Source of the DNA: Rothia koreensis
GTDB taxonomy: Bacteria > Actinomycetota > Actinomycetes > Actinomycetales > Micrococcaceae
Reading direction: 5' to 3'
DNA: 37,716 bases
Assembly: GCF_004136575.1 (NCBI RefSeq)
Contig: NZ_NOIQ01000021.1
Location: 1 to 37,716, forward strand
Below are positions 24,859 to 32,823 of this stretch, piece after piece (the stretch's first letter is position 1; every line of letters begins with the position of its first letter). Both the position numbers and the translations under genes were made by a program. The notes below the pieces were generated by a model. That model saw only the letters and a program-made list of their open reading frames with translations. It did no database searches and was not told the DNA's origin.

Positions 24859-26451
24859 ATGACGACGACGTCAGACGATACGAATGCGAGCACACCGCTC
24901 AACCGGTTCTACCGGGCCCTGAGTGCGATCGAGAGAGCGGGCAATCGGTTGCCGCACCCGTTCTGGCTCTTCGTGATTCTCATTGCGGTCCTGGCCGTGG
25001 CGAGCGCCGTCCTGGCATCGATGAACGTGGAAGTCACTCTCCCGTCGTCGGGAAAGACCGCGGCGGTCAAGAACCTGCTCTCGGTCGAAGGTGCCCAGTA
25101 CGCGATCAAGAACGCGTTGGACAATTACGCGACGTTCCCGCCTTTGGCGATGGTCGTGGTCGTCCTCCTGGGCGTGAGCGTGGCCGAACGCAGCGGCCTG
25201 CTCACCGCCCTCCTGCGATGTACCGTGGGTCGCCTCCCGAATCGGCTCCTGACCTTCGCTCTCGCCTTCAGCTCGATGACCGCGCACATCATGAGCGACT
25301 CCGCGTACTTGGTGATGATCCCCCTGGGGGCCCTGGCGTTCCGAGCCGCGGGGCGCAGCCCTGTCCTTGGCCTCATGGTCGCGTATGCGTCCACGGCCGT
25401 CGGGTTCAACGCGAGCCCGCTCGTGACCCCGCAGGACGCGATCCGCTCCTCCCTGTCCACCGCGGCCGCCCAGATCGTCGATCCGGACTACGTCATGACG
25501 CCGGTGGCGACCTGGTTCTTCACCGCGACCTCGTCGGTGGTCCTCTCGATAGCGATCGCCCTCGTCGTCGACCGCCTTCTCGCTCGACGCCCCGATTTTT
25601 CCTCGACACAGTTGGACGCCGACTTCGCGGTCGCCGACACCCTGTTCAATACGACGGGTCCCGACGATTCCGTCCCTCCCATGGGCGAGATCAAGCTCTC
25701 GACGACCGAACGACGAGCAACGCTGGCCTCGGGGATCGTGTTTGCGCTGTGCGTCGCCGTGATCATCCTGATGCTGCTCCCGGGTTCACCGTTCCGGGGC
25801 GAGAACGGCGGGCTGCTCGATTCGTACGTGGTCGAACACATCGCGATCTTCATCTCGATCGTCTTCGCCCTCATGGGCATCACCTACGGACGCATCACCG
25901 GAACCATCCCACACTTGGGCGACGTGCCGCCGGCCATGGCCGAGGGCATCCGGTCCCTGGCGCCCGTACTGGTCCTGTTCTTCGTGGTCGCCCAATTCCT
26001 CAGCTTCTTCACCTGGACCAACATCGGGTCCGTGATCAGCGTCAACGGCGCCGACCTGCTGCGGTCTCTCCAAGCGCCCCACCTGGTCATCCTCCTGACC
26101 ATCACCCTCGCGATCTGCATCCTGAACATGCTGATCACGAGCGGATCGGCGATGTGGTCGATCCTGGCACCCGTGGTGGTCCCGCTGGTCATGTACGTGG
26201 GCATGACGCCCGAGGCGGCCACGGTCGCCTTCATGATCGGGGACTCGGTCACCAACTGTCTCACCCCGCTCAACGGCTACTTCGTGCTCGCCCTCGGCTT
26301 CGTCCAGCAATTCCGCAAGGGTGCCGGCATCGGGACCCAGCTGTCGTTCACGATCCCCATCGCGGGCGTCGTCCTTCTCGTGTGGGTCGGGCTCTTCGTC
26401 CTCTGGTACGTGCTGGGCATACCGCTGGGACCCGGAGTCCCCGTCCGCTGA
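24859..26451 (+). CDS. AbgT-family transporter
   Basis: A 530-residue membrane protein with about 11-13 hydrophobic segments. The opening NRLPHPFWLFVILIAVLAV, the SSMTAHIMSDSAYLVMIPLGALAF region, GFNASPLVTPQDA, and ITSGSAMWSILAPVVVPL, then SVTNCLTPLNGYFVLALGF are signatures of the AbgT family. That family includes p-aminobenzoyl-glutamate importer AbgT and efflux protein MtrF. ATG 24859 follows GAGGCGAGGCGAAGAG; a GTG 24 codons earlier lies inside the likely operator and is rejected. With the downstream opine-dehydrogenase-like enzyme it suggests transport of an N-substituted amino acid. Confidence 0.93.
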   Translation: MTTTSDDTNASTPLNRFYRALSAIERAGNRLPHPFWLFVILIAVLAVASAVLASMNVEVTLPSSGKTAAVKNLLSVEGAQYAIKNALDNYATFPPLAMVVVVLLGVSVAERSGLLTALLRCTVGRLPNRLLTFALAFSSMTAHIMSDSAYLVMIPLGALAFRAAGRSPVLGLMVAYASTAVGFNASPLVTPQDAIRSSLSTAAAQIVDPDYVMTPVATWFFTATSSVVLSIAIALVVDRLLARRPDFSSTQLDADFAVADTLFNTTGPDDSVPPMGEIKLSTTERRATLASGIVFALCVAVIILMLLPGSPFRGENGGLLDSYVVEHIAIFISIVFALMGITYGRITGTIPHLGDVPPAMAEGIRSLAPVLVLFFVVAQFLSFFTWTNIGSVISVNGADLLRSLQAPHLVILLTITLAICILNMLITSGSAMWSILAPVVVPLVMYVGMTPEAATVAFMIGDSVTNCLTPLNGYFVLALGFVQQFRKGAGIGTQLSFTIPIAGVVLLVWVGLFVLWYVLGIPLGPGVPVR

Positions 26452-26458
26452 CCACTCC

Positions 26459-26487
26459 TTCGCCGCCGAAAGCGGCGAACCGTTTTT
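26459..26487 (+). terminator. Intrinsic terminator or attenuator between AbgT and the dehydrogenase
   Basis: TTCGCCGC (26459-26466) and GCGGCGAA (26472-26479) form a perfect 8-bp stem with a 5-base loop, followed after CCG by TTTTT at 26483-26487. It lies between two co-oriented genes 61 bases apart, so it would reduce rather than abolish read-through. Confidence 0.7.
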
Positions 26488-26512
26488 CGTTCTCCAACCG
26501 TTAGGAACTCTC

Positions 26513-27598
26513 ATGGGAAAAATCGCAATCGTCGGCGCGGGCAACGTGGGTCAGGCCATAGCCGGCCACATGACGCTGAAAGGGCACAGCGTCCACGTCT
26601 TCTCGCGCTTCGAAAGTGACTACGCCGCGATCCAAGAACGCGGCGGCATCCGGCTCACCGGTGACATCGAGGGGGAAGCCGTACCCGACCTGCTGACCAC
26701 CGATCTGGCGCGCGCCGTCGACGGCGTGGACGTGATCGTCGTGGCCGCTCCCGCGTTCGCCCACCCGTACCTGTCCGGGGAGCTTGCCGAAGTGATCGAG
26801 CCCGACCAGCTCGTGCTCTTCCAGCCGGCCGTTCTGGGCAGCGCCCTCGAACTCACGCGAAAGACGAAACTTGCCGGACGCGAACCGGGCGTGGTCGCCG
26901 AGACCTCGACCAGCCTGTACACCTGCAGGCTCCAGAGACCCGCCGAGGTGTATGTGGGTGCGGTCAAGAATGCCGTGCCCGTCTCGGCCATTCCCCAATC
27001 GGCGACCCCCACGGTGTTGGACCGCTTGGAGCCGTTCTTCGGTCAGCGATACGTCGACGGCGGGGACACGCTCAGGGTCGGCCTGACCAACATCAATCCC
27101 GTCTACCACGTGCCTCCGGCGATCCTGAACTTCAAGACCGTCGAGGAGGCCGAGCGACGTCCGCAGCACACGCTCGTCACCGACCGGATCGGGGAAGTGG
27201 TCAACGAACTCGACCAGGAACGGGTGTCCTTCGGCCGTGCACTGGGCGTCGAGCTGCCCACTTTCTGGGACTTCCTCGAAACGTCCTACGGCGTTCGTGA
27301 GGGCAGTTTCGTCGACCGCGTGGTCGCAGGGTACGGGCGTCAGGCCTTCCCGGAACCCGATTCCCTCACGCACCGGTACTTCACGGAGGACATCCCGTTC
27401 GGGCTCCTGACGTGGAGCACCATTGCCGAGCAGATCGGCGTCGCGATGCCCATCACGGATTCGTTCGTGACCATCAGCGGAGTGCTCTGCGGGCGCGAGT
27501 GGGCACGCGAGGGGCGCACGGCCGAATCCCTCGGGCTCGTCGGGGGCGACGCCGAGTCCATCAGGACGGCGTTCGTCTCGGGTGAGTTCCCGCGGTAG
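26513..27598 (+). CDS. Opine/octopine-dehydrogenase-family oxidoreductase
   Basis: A 361-residue NAD(P)-dependent enzyme. The N-terminal Rossmann loop is IAIVGAGNVGQAIAGHM. The middle has VGAVKNAVPVSAIP, and the C-terminal domain has NPVYHVPPAILNF, whose His corresponds to the proton-transfer His of octopine/nopaline dehydrogenases. These enzymes reductively condense, or oxidatively split, an amino acid and a 2-oxo acid. ATG 26513 has AGGAA upstream; an in-frame extension overlaps the transporter gene and is rejected. It is downstream of the AbgT gene and probably GntR-controlled. No nicotianamine-synthase-like gene is present, so a metallophore role is not supported. Confidence 0.87.
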   Translation: MGKIAIVGAGNVGQAIAGHMTLKGHSVHVFSRFESDYAAIQERGGIRLTGDIEGEAVPDLLTTDLARAVDGVDVIVVAAPAFAHPYLSGELAEVIEPDQLVLFQPAVLGSALELTRKTKLAGREPGVVAETSTSLYTCRLQRPAEVYVGAVKNAVPVSAIPQSATPTVLDRLEPFFGQRYVDGGDTLRVGLTNINPVYHVPPAILNFKTVEEAERRPQHTLVTDRIGEVVNELDQERVSFGRALGVELPTFWDFLETSYGVREGSFVDRVVAGYGRQAFPEPDSLTHRYFTEDIPFGLLTWSTIAEQIGVAMPITDSFVTISGVLCGREWAREGRTAESLGLVGGDAESIRTAFVSGEFPR

Positions 27599-27610
27599 AC
27601 GCCGAGCTTC

Positions 27611-28519
27611 CTACGCCTCGACCCGTTCTTCCGGCAGGGACGCCTCCGCGCGTTTCTCAGCCAGTTCCTTGCGGATCACCCAGGTCAGGGCCGCGGCCCA
27701 CAGGGCGGCGATGGCCAGAAGGATGATCGCGCTGGCCGCGGCCGGAAGAACGGCGTCGACGGCGTCGATCGAAAGCAACGTGCGTGCGTTGGTGAAAATG
27801 ATGAGCCCGCCGGCTCCCACCGCCAGAATTCGCGGGGCCATCAGCCGAACCAGCCAGGCGGCCACCGGGGCCGCGATGATTCCGCCGATCAGGAGCGCGA
27901 GAACGAAGGGGAGGTTGATGCCGGTGTGGCCCAGAGCCAGCAGGAATCCTGCCGAGGCGCCGAGGCTGACCACGAACTCCGAGGCATCGATCGACCCGAC
28001 GACCTTGCGGGGGCGGATCCGCCCGGAGGCCAACAGAGTCGGCGTCCCCACGGGTCCCCATCCGCCTCCGCCGATCGCGTCCATGAAACCGGCCACCATC
28101 GCGAGCGGGACCAGCAGAAAGCCCGGGACCTTGCCGGAGAAACTGGGGCGTCGGTCCGGAAGGCGCAGGAACCGCCAGACCACGTAGATACCCAGGAGCA
28201 GCAGGAGAGCCGACATGACCGGTTCGGCGGCCTCCCCCGAGGCCGTGAGGACGTTCGCTCCGAGGAACGCGGCAATCCCGCCGGGGACCGCCATGAAACC
28301 GACGACCCTCCAGTCGATGTTGCCGAAGCGCCAGTGTGACGCACCCGAGGCGAGCGTCGTCCCGATTTCGGCCAGGTGCACGGTGGCAGAGACCGAGGCA
28401 GGGGCGAGGCCGGCGGTCAGCAACAACGTCGAGGACGTCACGCCATAGGCCATCCCCAACGAACCGTCCACGAGTTGCGCGGCCAGGCCGATCAGGCCCA
28501 AGAGGATCAACGTGCGCAT
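27611..28519 (-). CDS. TauE/SafE (TSUP) family permease
   Basis: A 302-residue membrane protein with about eight or nine helices. Its two related halves carry GLAAQLVDGSLGMAYGVTSS and VAGFMDAIGGGGWGPVGTPTLLASG, the duplicated TSUP motif. Members export sulfite, sulfoacetate or related anions. ATG 28519 starts the first helix directly. It converges with the dehydrogenase gene (12 bases between stops). A link to the sulfur operon at 8-17 kb is possible but not shown. Confidence 0.93.
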   Translation of the reverse strand: MRTLILLGLIGLAAQLVDGSLGMAYGVTSSTLLLTAGLAPASVSATVHLAEIGTTLASGASHWRFGNIDWRVVGFMAVPGGIAAFLGANVLTASGEAAEPVMSALLLLLGIYVVWRFLRLPDRRPSFSGKVPGFLLVPLAMVAGFMDAIGGGGWGPVGTPTLLASGRIRPRKVVGSIDASEFVVSLGASAGFLLALGHTGINLPFVLALLIGGIIAAPVAAWLVRLMAPRILAVGAGGLIIFTNARTLLSIDAVDAVLPAAASAIILLAIAALWAAALTWVIRKELAEKRAEASLPEERVEA

Positions 28520-28723
28520 GGTCGCTCCAGAGATCGAGGTACAAGATTTCGATCACTCTATGGAGGCGTCGCGCGGTTCCCCAAAGGATGCGTCGCGGCG
28601 TGTACGCAGGTGACACCGCGTTTCGAGGTGTGCTTTCGGAGGTTAGCGGGCCGTCATACAATCCGGCGGCTGCCCGTGGTGGGCTGCCGTGGTGTGCTGC
28701 CCGTGGCGCGAACCAGGGCGGCG
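28520..28723. other. Intergenic gap with short GCTGCCCGTGG repeats
   Basis: About 200 bp upstream of the TSUP gene. The words GGCTGCCCGTGGTGGGCTGC and GTGGTGTGCTGCCCGTGG form a degenerate short tandem repeat around 28668-28708, just after the HAD stop. No gene or riboswitch was recognised. Confidence 0.5.
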
Positions 28724-29512
28724 TCAGTCGTTCCGGTCCAGCACCGTGCGGATGTATTCGGCGGTCGTATCCACGACGACGTCGGTCGCGTCCTTCACGA
28801 CCTGCGGCGAGTAATCGAATGACGCCGAATGCTTCGCCCACGCGTGCATGGCCAGGTCGTTCCACGAGTCCCCGATGGAATAGGTCTCGTAGCGGTCACC
28901 GAGGTGCGCGTCGTCGAGCCACATCAGGCCCGTGCCTTTGGTGCAGTCGGGCGGCACGATGTCCAGGAAATCCTGGTTCCTGTGGCAGTCGACCTGGTTC
29001 GAGAAGTGCTCCTCGATCCAGGCCCGGGTCCGCTCCAAGGTCGTTTCGGCGCCCTCGATCCACAGCGGGATGCCGACGAACTCGTGCTCGGGAATCTCGC
29101 TCGGCTCCATCGGGCGGAAATAGGCGAGGATGGAACTGGCCTTCTCGCCCGTGGTCGAGGGAAACTGCACGTCGTCGGGCGCATCCAGGGTGGTCCCGTA
29201 GACCGCGATGCCATCCTGGTGTGTCAGGGTGCCGACGATCTCCCGGACGGTTTCATTGGGCAGGGTGTGGCTCATCAGCACGGTGAATTCTGAGTCCGTC
29301 ACGGCACCACCGGTGTAGAGCACGTAATAGTCGAAACTCAGTCCCGTACCTTCCAGGGAATGCTTCGTCGCGGCAATGGACTTGCCGGTCGCGCATACTG
29401 CCAGGTTGCCCGCGGCCTGCCACTCGTGGATCGCATCGATGCTCTCCTGCTCGATCCTGCCGTCGAACACGAGCGTGCCGTCCAGGTCGAACGCCATGAG
29501 CTTCGGCGTCAT
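28724..29512 (-). CDS. HAD-superfamily phosphatase, Cof type
   Basis: A 262-residue HAD hydrolase. Motif I is FDLDGTLVFDG (nucleophile Asp9, general-acid Asp11). A central C2 cap follows, and the C-terminal motif IV is SIGDSWNDLAMHAWAKHS. Cof-type enzymes dephosphorylate sugar phosphates or cofactors such as FMN and PLP. ATG 29512 follows AAAGGAG at ideal spacing, which decides against a much longer frame that overlaps the divergent thioesterase gene. Confidence 0.93.
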   Translation of the reverse strand: MTPKLMAFDLDGTLVFDGRIEQESIDAIHEWQAAGNLAVCATGKSIAATKHSLEGTGLSFDYYVLYTGGAVTDSEFTVLMSHTLPNETVREIVGTLTHQDGIAVYGTTLDAPDDVQFPSTTGEKASSILAYFRPMEPSEIPEHEFVGIPLWIEGAETTLERTRAWIEEHFSNQVDCHRNQDFLDIVPPDCTKGTGLMWLDDAHLGDRYETYSIGDSWNDLAMHAWAKHSASFDYSPQVVKDATDVVVDTTAEYIRTVLDRND

Positions 29513-29689
29513 GCGGGCTCCTTTGCGAAGTGATACGGGGAATGGCCTGGGGACAACTCTACGGGGCGATCGGGGTTCCACCGTGCGGCGGTGGGTCGGG
29601 CGGCCCGTCGTCAAAGTGTCATCGATCACTCCGGATCGATATGCTCGATCTGGATTCGAGTACGAACAGGCAAGGGACAAGGAGAAATA

Positions 29690-30520
29690 ATGGGCAAGAA
29701 CGAGGAGCGGACGGACATTCCGGGTCTGGCCGACGTGGAGGCCTACTACGAGGACCGGGGCAACGGTCATTTCCGTTCCTCGATCCACGCGCAAGGCGCC
29801 TGGAACGAGCGCGAGCAACACATGGGGCCCGCCTCGGGAATTCTCGCCCACTGCCTGGCGCAGCATGAACCTCGCGAGGACATGCGGATTGCGCGCATCA
29901 GTTTCGAGATTCTGGGGATGATTCCCGGCGGCGACTTCGAGGTCGTCACCTCCACGATTCGCCCGGGAAGGACCATCGAACTCATCCAGGCCGAGTTCGT
30001 GGCCGGTGGTCGGGTCGCGATCAGGGCTCAGGCCTGGCGGCTCATCACCTCCGACACCTCCTCGATCTCCGCGATCGAAGACCCTTCCATTCCACCCAGG
30101 GACGAGTGCGTCGTCTGGAACGGTTCGGACGTGTGGCCCGGCGGTTTCATCCGGTCCATCGACTCGGTCCACGCGTCCACGCACCGGCCGGGTCGCGGCA
30201 CGGCGTGGATTCGGCCGACCGTTCCCCTGATCGACGGCGTCGACTCACCCGACTGGGTCCGACTCATCGGTGTCGCCGATGCCACCAACGGCATCGCGAC
30301 CCGCGTGGCCCCCGGGCCGGACAGCTGGATCTTCCCGAACGTCGACCTGCAGATTCACATGTACCGGGAACCTGCGGGCGAATGGTTGGGGATCGACAAT
30401 TCCGTGTCCTTCGGTGCCGACGGGATCGGCCTCACCTCCTCGATCTTCCATGACGAGGACGGCCCGTTCGGCCGCGCGGAACAGATCCTGACCCTTCGGA
30501 AGGGGCCGGGGCAGTCCTGA
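29690..30520 (+). CDS. Acyl-CoA thioesterase-like, double-hotdog protein
   Basis: A 276-residue protein with the tandem-hotdog thioesterase layout. The N-terminal half has GPASGILAHCLAQHEPREDMRIARISFEILGMIP, the hotdog helix and following strand, then TIRPGRTIELIQAEFVAGGRVAIRAQAWRL. The second half has DWVRLIGVADATNGIATRV and PAGEWLGIDNSVSFGADGIGLTSSIFHDEDGPFGRAEQILTLR, the usual ending. It probably hydrolyses an acyl-CoA. ATG 29690 has AAGGAGA upstream. It is the last gene of chromosome-like composition before the G+C drop. Confidence 0.87.
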   Translation: MGKNEERTDIPGLADVEAYYEDRGNGHFRSSIHAQGAWNEREQHMGPASGILAHCLAQHEPREDMRIARISFEILGMIPGGDFEVVTSTIRPGRTIELIQAEFVAGGRVAIRAQAWRLITSDTSSISAIEDPSIPPRDECVVWNGSDVWPGGFIRSIDSVHASTHRPGRGTAWIRPTVPLIDGVDSPDWVRLIGVADATNGIATRVAPGPDSWIFPNVDLQIHMYREPAGEWLGIDNSVSFGADGIGLTSSIFHDEDGPFGRAEQILTLRKGPGQS

Positions 30521-30703
30521 CGCGGGTGGGGTCGCGCCCTTTATTCCCTGTCCTCAAAATCAATCTCCCTACGTCATCCGTGATGCAGAGGACGTAGCCG
30601 GGATCGGTCGTGGTTACGTGGATCCCCGCTAGAAGCGGGACCCGCCAGCCTGGGGTCTTTGTGCCGTGAATGGGGGCGAGCGAACATCCTCAACGCACCC
30701 GGA

Positions 30704-31921
30704 TTATGAGTGGTGCTTCGACCAGTACATAAGAGCCAAACGTGCAGCTATGTATCCGTTGATGCCGTGTACACCGGGGCCCGGGGGCGTTGCTTGGGAA
30801 CATACAAACCAGTTCTCGACAGGTAGGCTCCAGGGGCTGTGAGGCCAACGCGAGGTCAACATCTGCGACCCGCGTGTTGCGCCTGAGAAGATATCCCCAC
30901 CACGAAAGTTCCTGTTGTGGTGCGCCATTCCGGAAGCGGTTGTCCCGCGGGCATCGATGACTGAATTCCCGAAACCAGGAGCGCGTAATTCGATTTCGTC
31001 GCGCAATGTGCTGACGGGGTCAACGTCAGAGTCTGAAGGCACATGCGAGTACGCCCATACAGTGTGTAAGCCTTCTGGTGCTCGCGTGCTGTCGAAGAGG
31101 CTGGGTTGGGACACCAGCGATACTGGGTGCCGTGGCATGACGCCGCGGGCCACGTCTCGTTCTGCGCGCACGATTTCGTTCCAGGTGCCCCCTAGGTGGA
31201 TTGTGCCTGCACGCCCAGTTTCTGAGTTTTCCCAGGGTATAGGGCGGTCAGTCACGAAATCTGCCTTTGCGACGCCGGGACCGAACTGCCAGTTGTCCGA
31301 GGGAGCGCCTGCCGCTCGGTGAGCGGTTGGGATGTCAGTGTCCCAGAGGACGACGTCAGCCGTTGCCAGATCGTCGGGCAATTTGTCCGGGTTGACAGAA
31401 GAGTTGCACCGGACTTTGCCTCCATGCGCTTCGAGGACTCGCACAAGGTATTCCGCAATCCGACCGCTGCCTCCCACAACAACTGGCCAACCGACAGCCC
31501 ATGCAAGTGCTCCCAGGGCTGTGCCAGTACCGAGGGACCAGGGGTGGTAGGGGCTTCTCATCGAGTGGGCGGCAACGCCCGCAAATTTTGCGAGTTTGGA
31601 ATGCAATCGATCCAGAAACAATCCATCTCGTCGATTTCGTTCCCTGTGACATAACGGGTGTTCGAAGGCACTCGGTGGGAAAGCCATGGGGATGTCCTGC
31701 AACATCCCGAGTTGACGAAAGACCGGTGATACCCAAGCCATGGGATGCACCGCAGAGCAATGGTCGTGAATGGTTCCGAATGGCTCATTGATGTAGGACC
31801 GGAGCCCACCGCCCGGTTCCTCCTGCTCCTCCAGGACAGTGACGGAGAACCCGGCACGAGCAAGGTAAATGGCTCCTACCAGCCCGTTAGGCCCTGATCC
31901 GACGACGACGCCTTGAGGCAT
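30704..31921 (-). CDS. FAD-dependent oxidoreductase (phytoene-desaturase-like), apparently internally deleted
   Basis: A 405-residue flavoprotein. The N-terminal GVVVGSGPNGLVGAIYLARAGFSVTVLEE is the FAD Rossmann fold, GGGLRSYINEPFGTIHDHCSAVHPM is the family's second motif, and the C-terminal TPPGPGVHGINGYIAARLAL is the flavin-closing motif. Relatives I know are 470-500 residues. Between HPLCHRERN and FAGVAAHSM only about 20 residues remain where I expect about 80-100. The frame is intact, so this looks like an in-frame deletion or a diverged short variant, possibly inactive. ATG 31921 follows GGGAGGA. The base composition is lower in G+C than to the left. Confidence 0.8.
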   Translation of the reverse strand: MPQGVVVGSGPNGLVGAIYLARAGFSVTVLEEQEEPGGGLRSYINEPFGTIHDHCSAVHPMAWVSPVFRQLGMLQDIPMAFPPSAFEHPLCHRERNRRDGLFLDRLHSKLAKFAGVAAHSMRSPYHPWSLGTGTALGALAWAVGWPVVVGGSGRIAEYLVRVLEAHGGKVRCNSSVNPDKLPDDLATADVVLWDTDIPTAHRAAGAPSDNWQFGPGVAKADFVTDRPIPWENSETGRAGTIHLGGTWNEIVRAERDVARGVMPRHPVSLVSQPSLFDSTRAPEGLHTVWAYSHVPSDSDVDPVSTLRDEIELRAPGFGNSVIDARGTTASGMAHHNRNFRGGDIFSGATRGSQMLTSRWPHSPWSLPVENWFVCSQATPPGPGVHGINGYIAARLALMYWSKHHS

Positions 31922-32047
31922 GCTTGTCCTCCCTCACCAGGAAATCCAGAAGCGCGTCTGCGCCGGTCGTTTGGAGTCGATATCCATGGTTGCCACCAGA
32001 TGATGAGGCGGCCAGGAGGCCGCCGGCCCCCAATACCAGCTACTGGT

Positions 32048-32239
32048 TTATTGCCGGCTATCCGGCGGATTCTTGGTGAAATAAGAGGCCTTCCACCAGA
32101 ACCATCCAGCTGCCACCGCAAGCAAAATGGTCACCAAGGCCATCATAAATTGGTGAGTGACGAACAGCAGTACGAGGCTCACCACAGCCATGACCGCGCA
32201 CGCAACTGCCTTGATGGTCTCGATTCCTCTGCGGCTCAT
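32048..32239 (-). CDS. Small two-helix membrane protein
   Basis: A 63-residue protein with two hydrophobic segments (AVACAVMAVVSLVLLFVTHQ and FMMALVTILLAVAAGWFWW) and a polar C-terminus. AAGGAG lies five bases before ATG 32239. It reads on the minus strand toward the oxidoreductase gene and is divergent from the peptide operon. I do not recognise a family. A small immunity-like or accessory role for the neighbouring cluster is only a guess. Confidence 0.7.
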   Translation of the reverse strand: MSRRGIETIKAVACAVMAVVSLVLLFVTHQFMMALVTILLAVAAGWFWWKASYFTKNPPDSRQ

Positions 32240-32537
32240 CAACACTCCTTGACTGATTCCGACGGCTGAAACGCCAGAAACCTTACAGCATGAGGTCTCG
32301 CGACATCGAGAGGATTACGCCATATTCTTTGCTCGGGGGCGGCCCGAGCGAGAAACGACGAAAGTTGTCGCTAAAAAGTCTTCATAGTTAGGTAAATTTT
32401 TCGGAAGCTATCAGCTGACTGTTGAAGGGTTCGGAGCTTGTCTGTAGCCTCTGGCAAGGTTGCTTATCTACGCGGCCGTATCGTGAATACTGACAACAAT
32501 GCGCGCCGGAAGACGCGCAAAGAAGGAAGTGATCTAG

Positions 32538-32759
32538 ATGCACGCAGTTCGTCACAAGAGCCAGGATTTGGACTCCGCCGTCGCTTCGGCCTTTGCCAAT
32601 GTTGAGCAGGGTGTCGCACCGACTCAGGAAGGCATGCCCAGCATGTCCACGCCGACTGCTGTGACTGTTGCAACTACTCCGGAAGACGTCTCCGCAGTGG
32701 CTGCCACGGTCAGCGCCGCGACCTCCGTGGCCCAGCTCTCTGTTGCCACACAGAAGTAA
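32538..32759 (+). CDS. Candidate linaridin-like RiPP precursor peptide
   Basis: A 73-residue peptide with AGAAGGAAG eight bases before the ATG. The N-terminal ~36 residues are leader-like and hold FAN (19-21), AP (27-28) and GMPSM. The rest (37-73) starts STPTAVTVATTP and consists almost only of Thr (8), Ser (5), Ala and Val, ending VAQLSVATQK. There is no Cys. From memory, cypemycin's precursor has FAN in the leader and a core starting Ala-Thr-Pro after Ala-Met; here Ser-Thr-Pro follows Ser-Met. Linaridins dehydrate Thr in such cores. It is the first gene of the operon and is followed by a strong hairpin, which suits high precursor expression. It could instead be an SdpC-like small toxin. 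Confidence 0.75.
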   Translation: MHAVRHKSQDLDSAVASAFANVEQGVAPTQEGMPSMSTPTAVTVATTPEDVSAVAATVSAATSVAQLSVATQK

Positions 32760-32768
32760 CCAGTCACA

Positions 32769-32805
32769 AATGAGGTGCCCCGTAAACGGGGCACCTCATT
32801 TTCTG
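32769..32805 (+). terminator. Strong hairpin / attenuator after the precursor gene
   Basis: AATGAGGTGCCCCG (32769-32782) and CGGGGCACCTCATT (32787-32800) pair perfectly over 14 bp with a TAAA loop, followed by TTCTGT. It lies ten bases after the peptide stop and 24 bases before the next start. It should terminate most transcripts and let some through, giving more peptide than modifying enzymes. Confidence 0.85.
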
Positions 32806-32823
32806 TCAAAGAGGAGATCCACC

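Noticed and set aside
26513-27598. Opine-type metallophore (staphylopine-like) synthesis
   Set aside because: There is no nicotianamine-synthase-like gene and no metallophore exporter or importer set; AbgT is not a metallophore transporter.
32668-32823. Longer N-terminus for the HTTM-like protein
   Set aside because: It would overlap the precursor gene in another frame and include the hairpin. GTG 32824 has AAAGAGGAG upstream.
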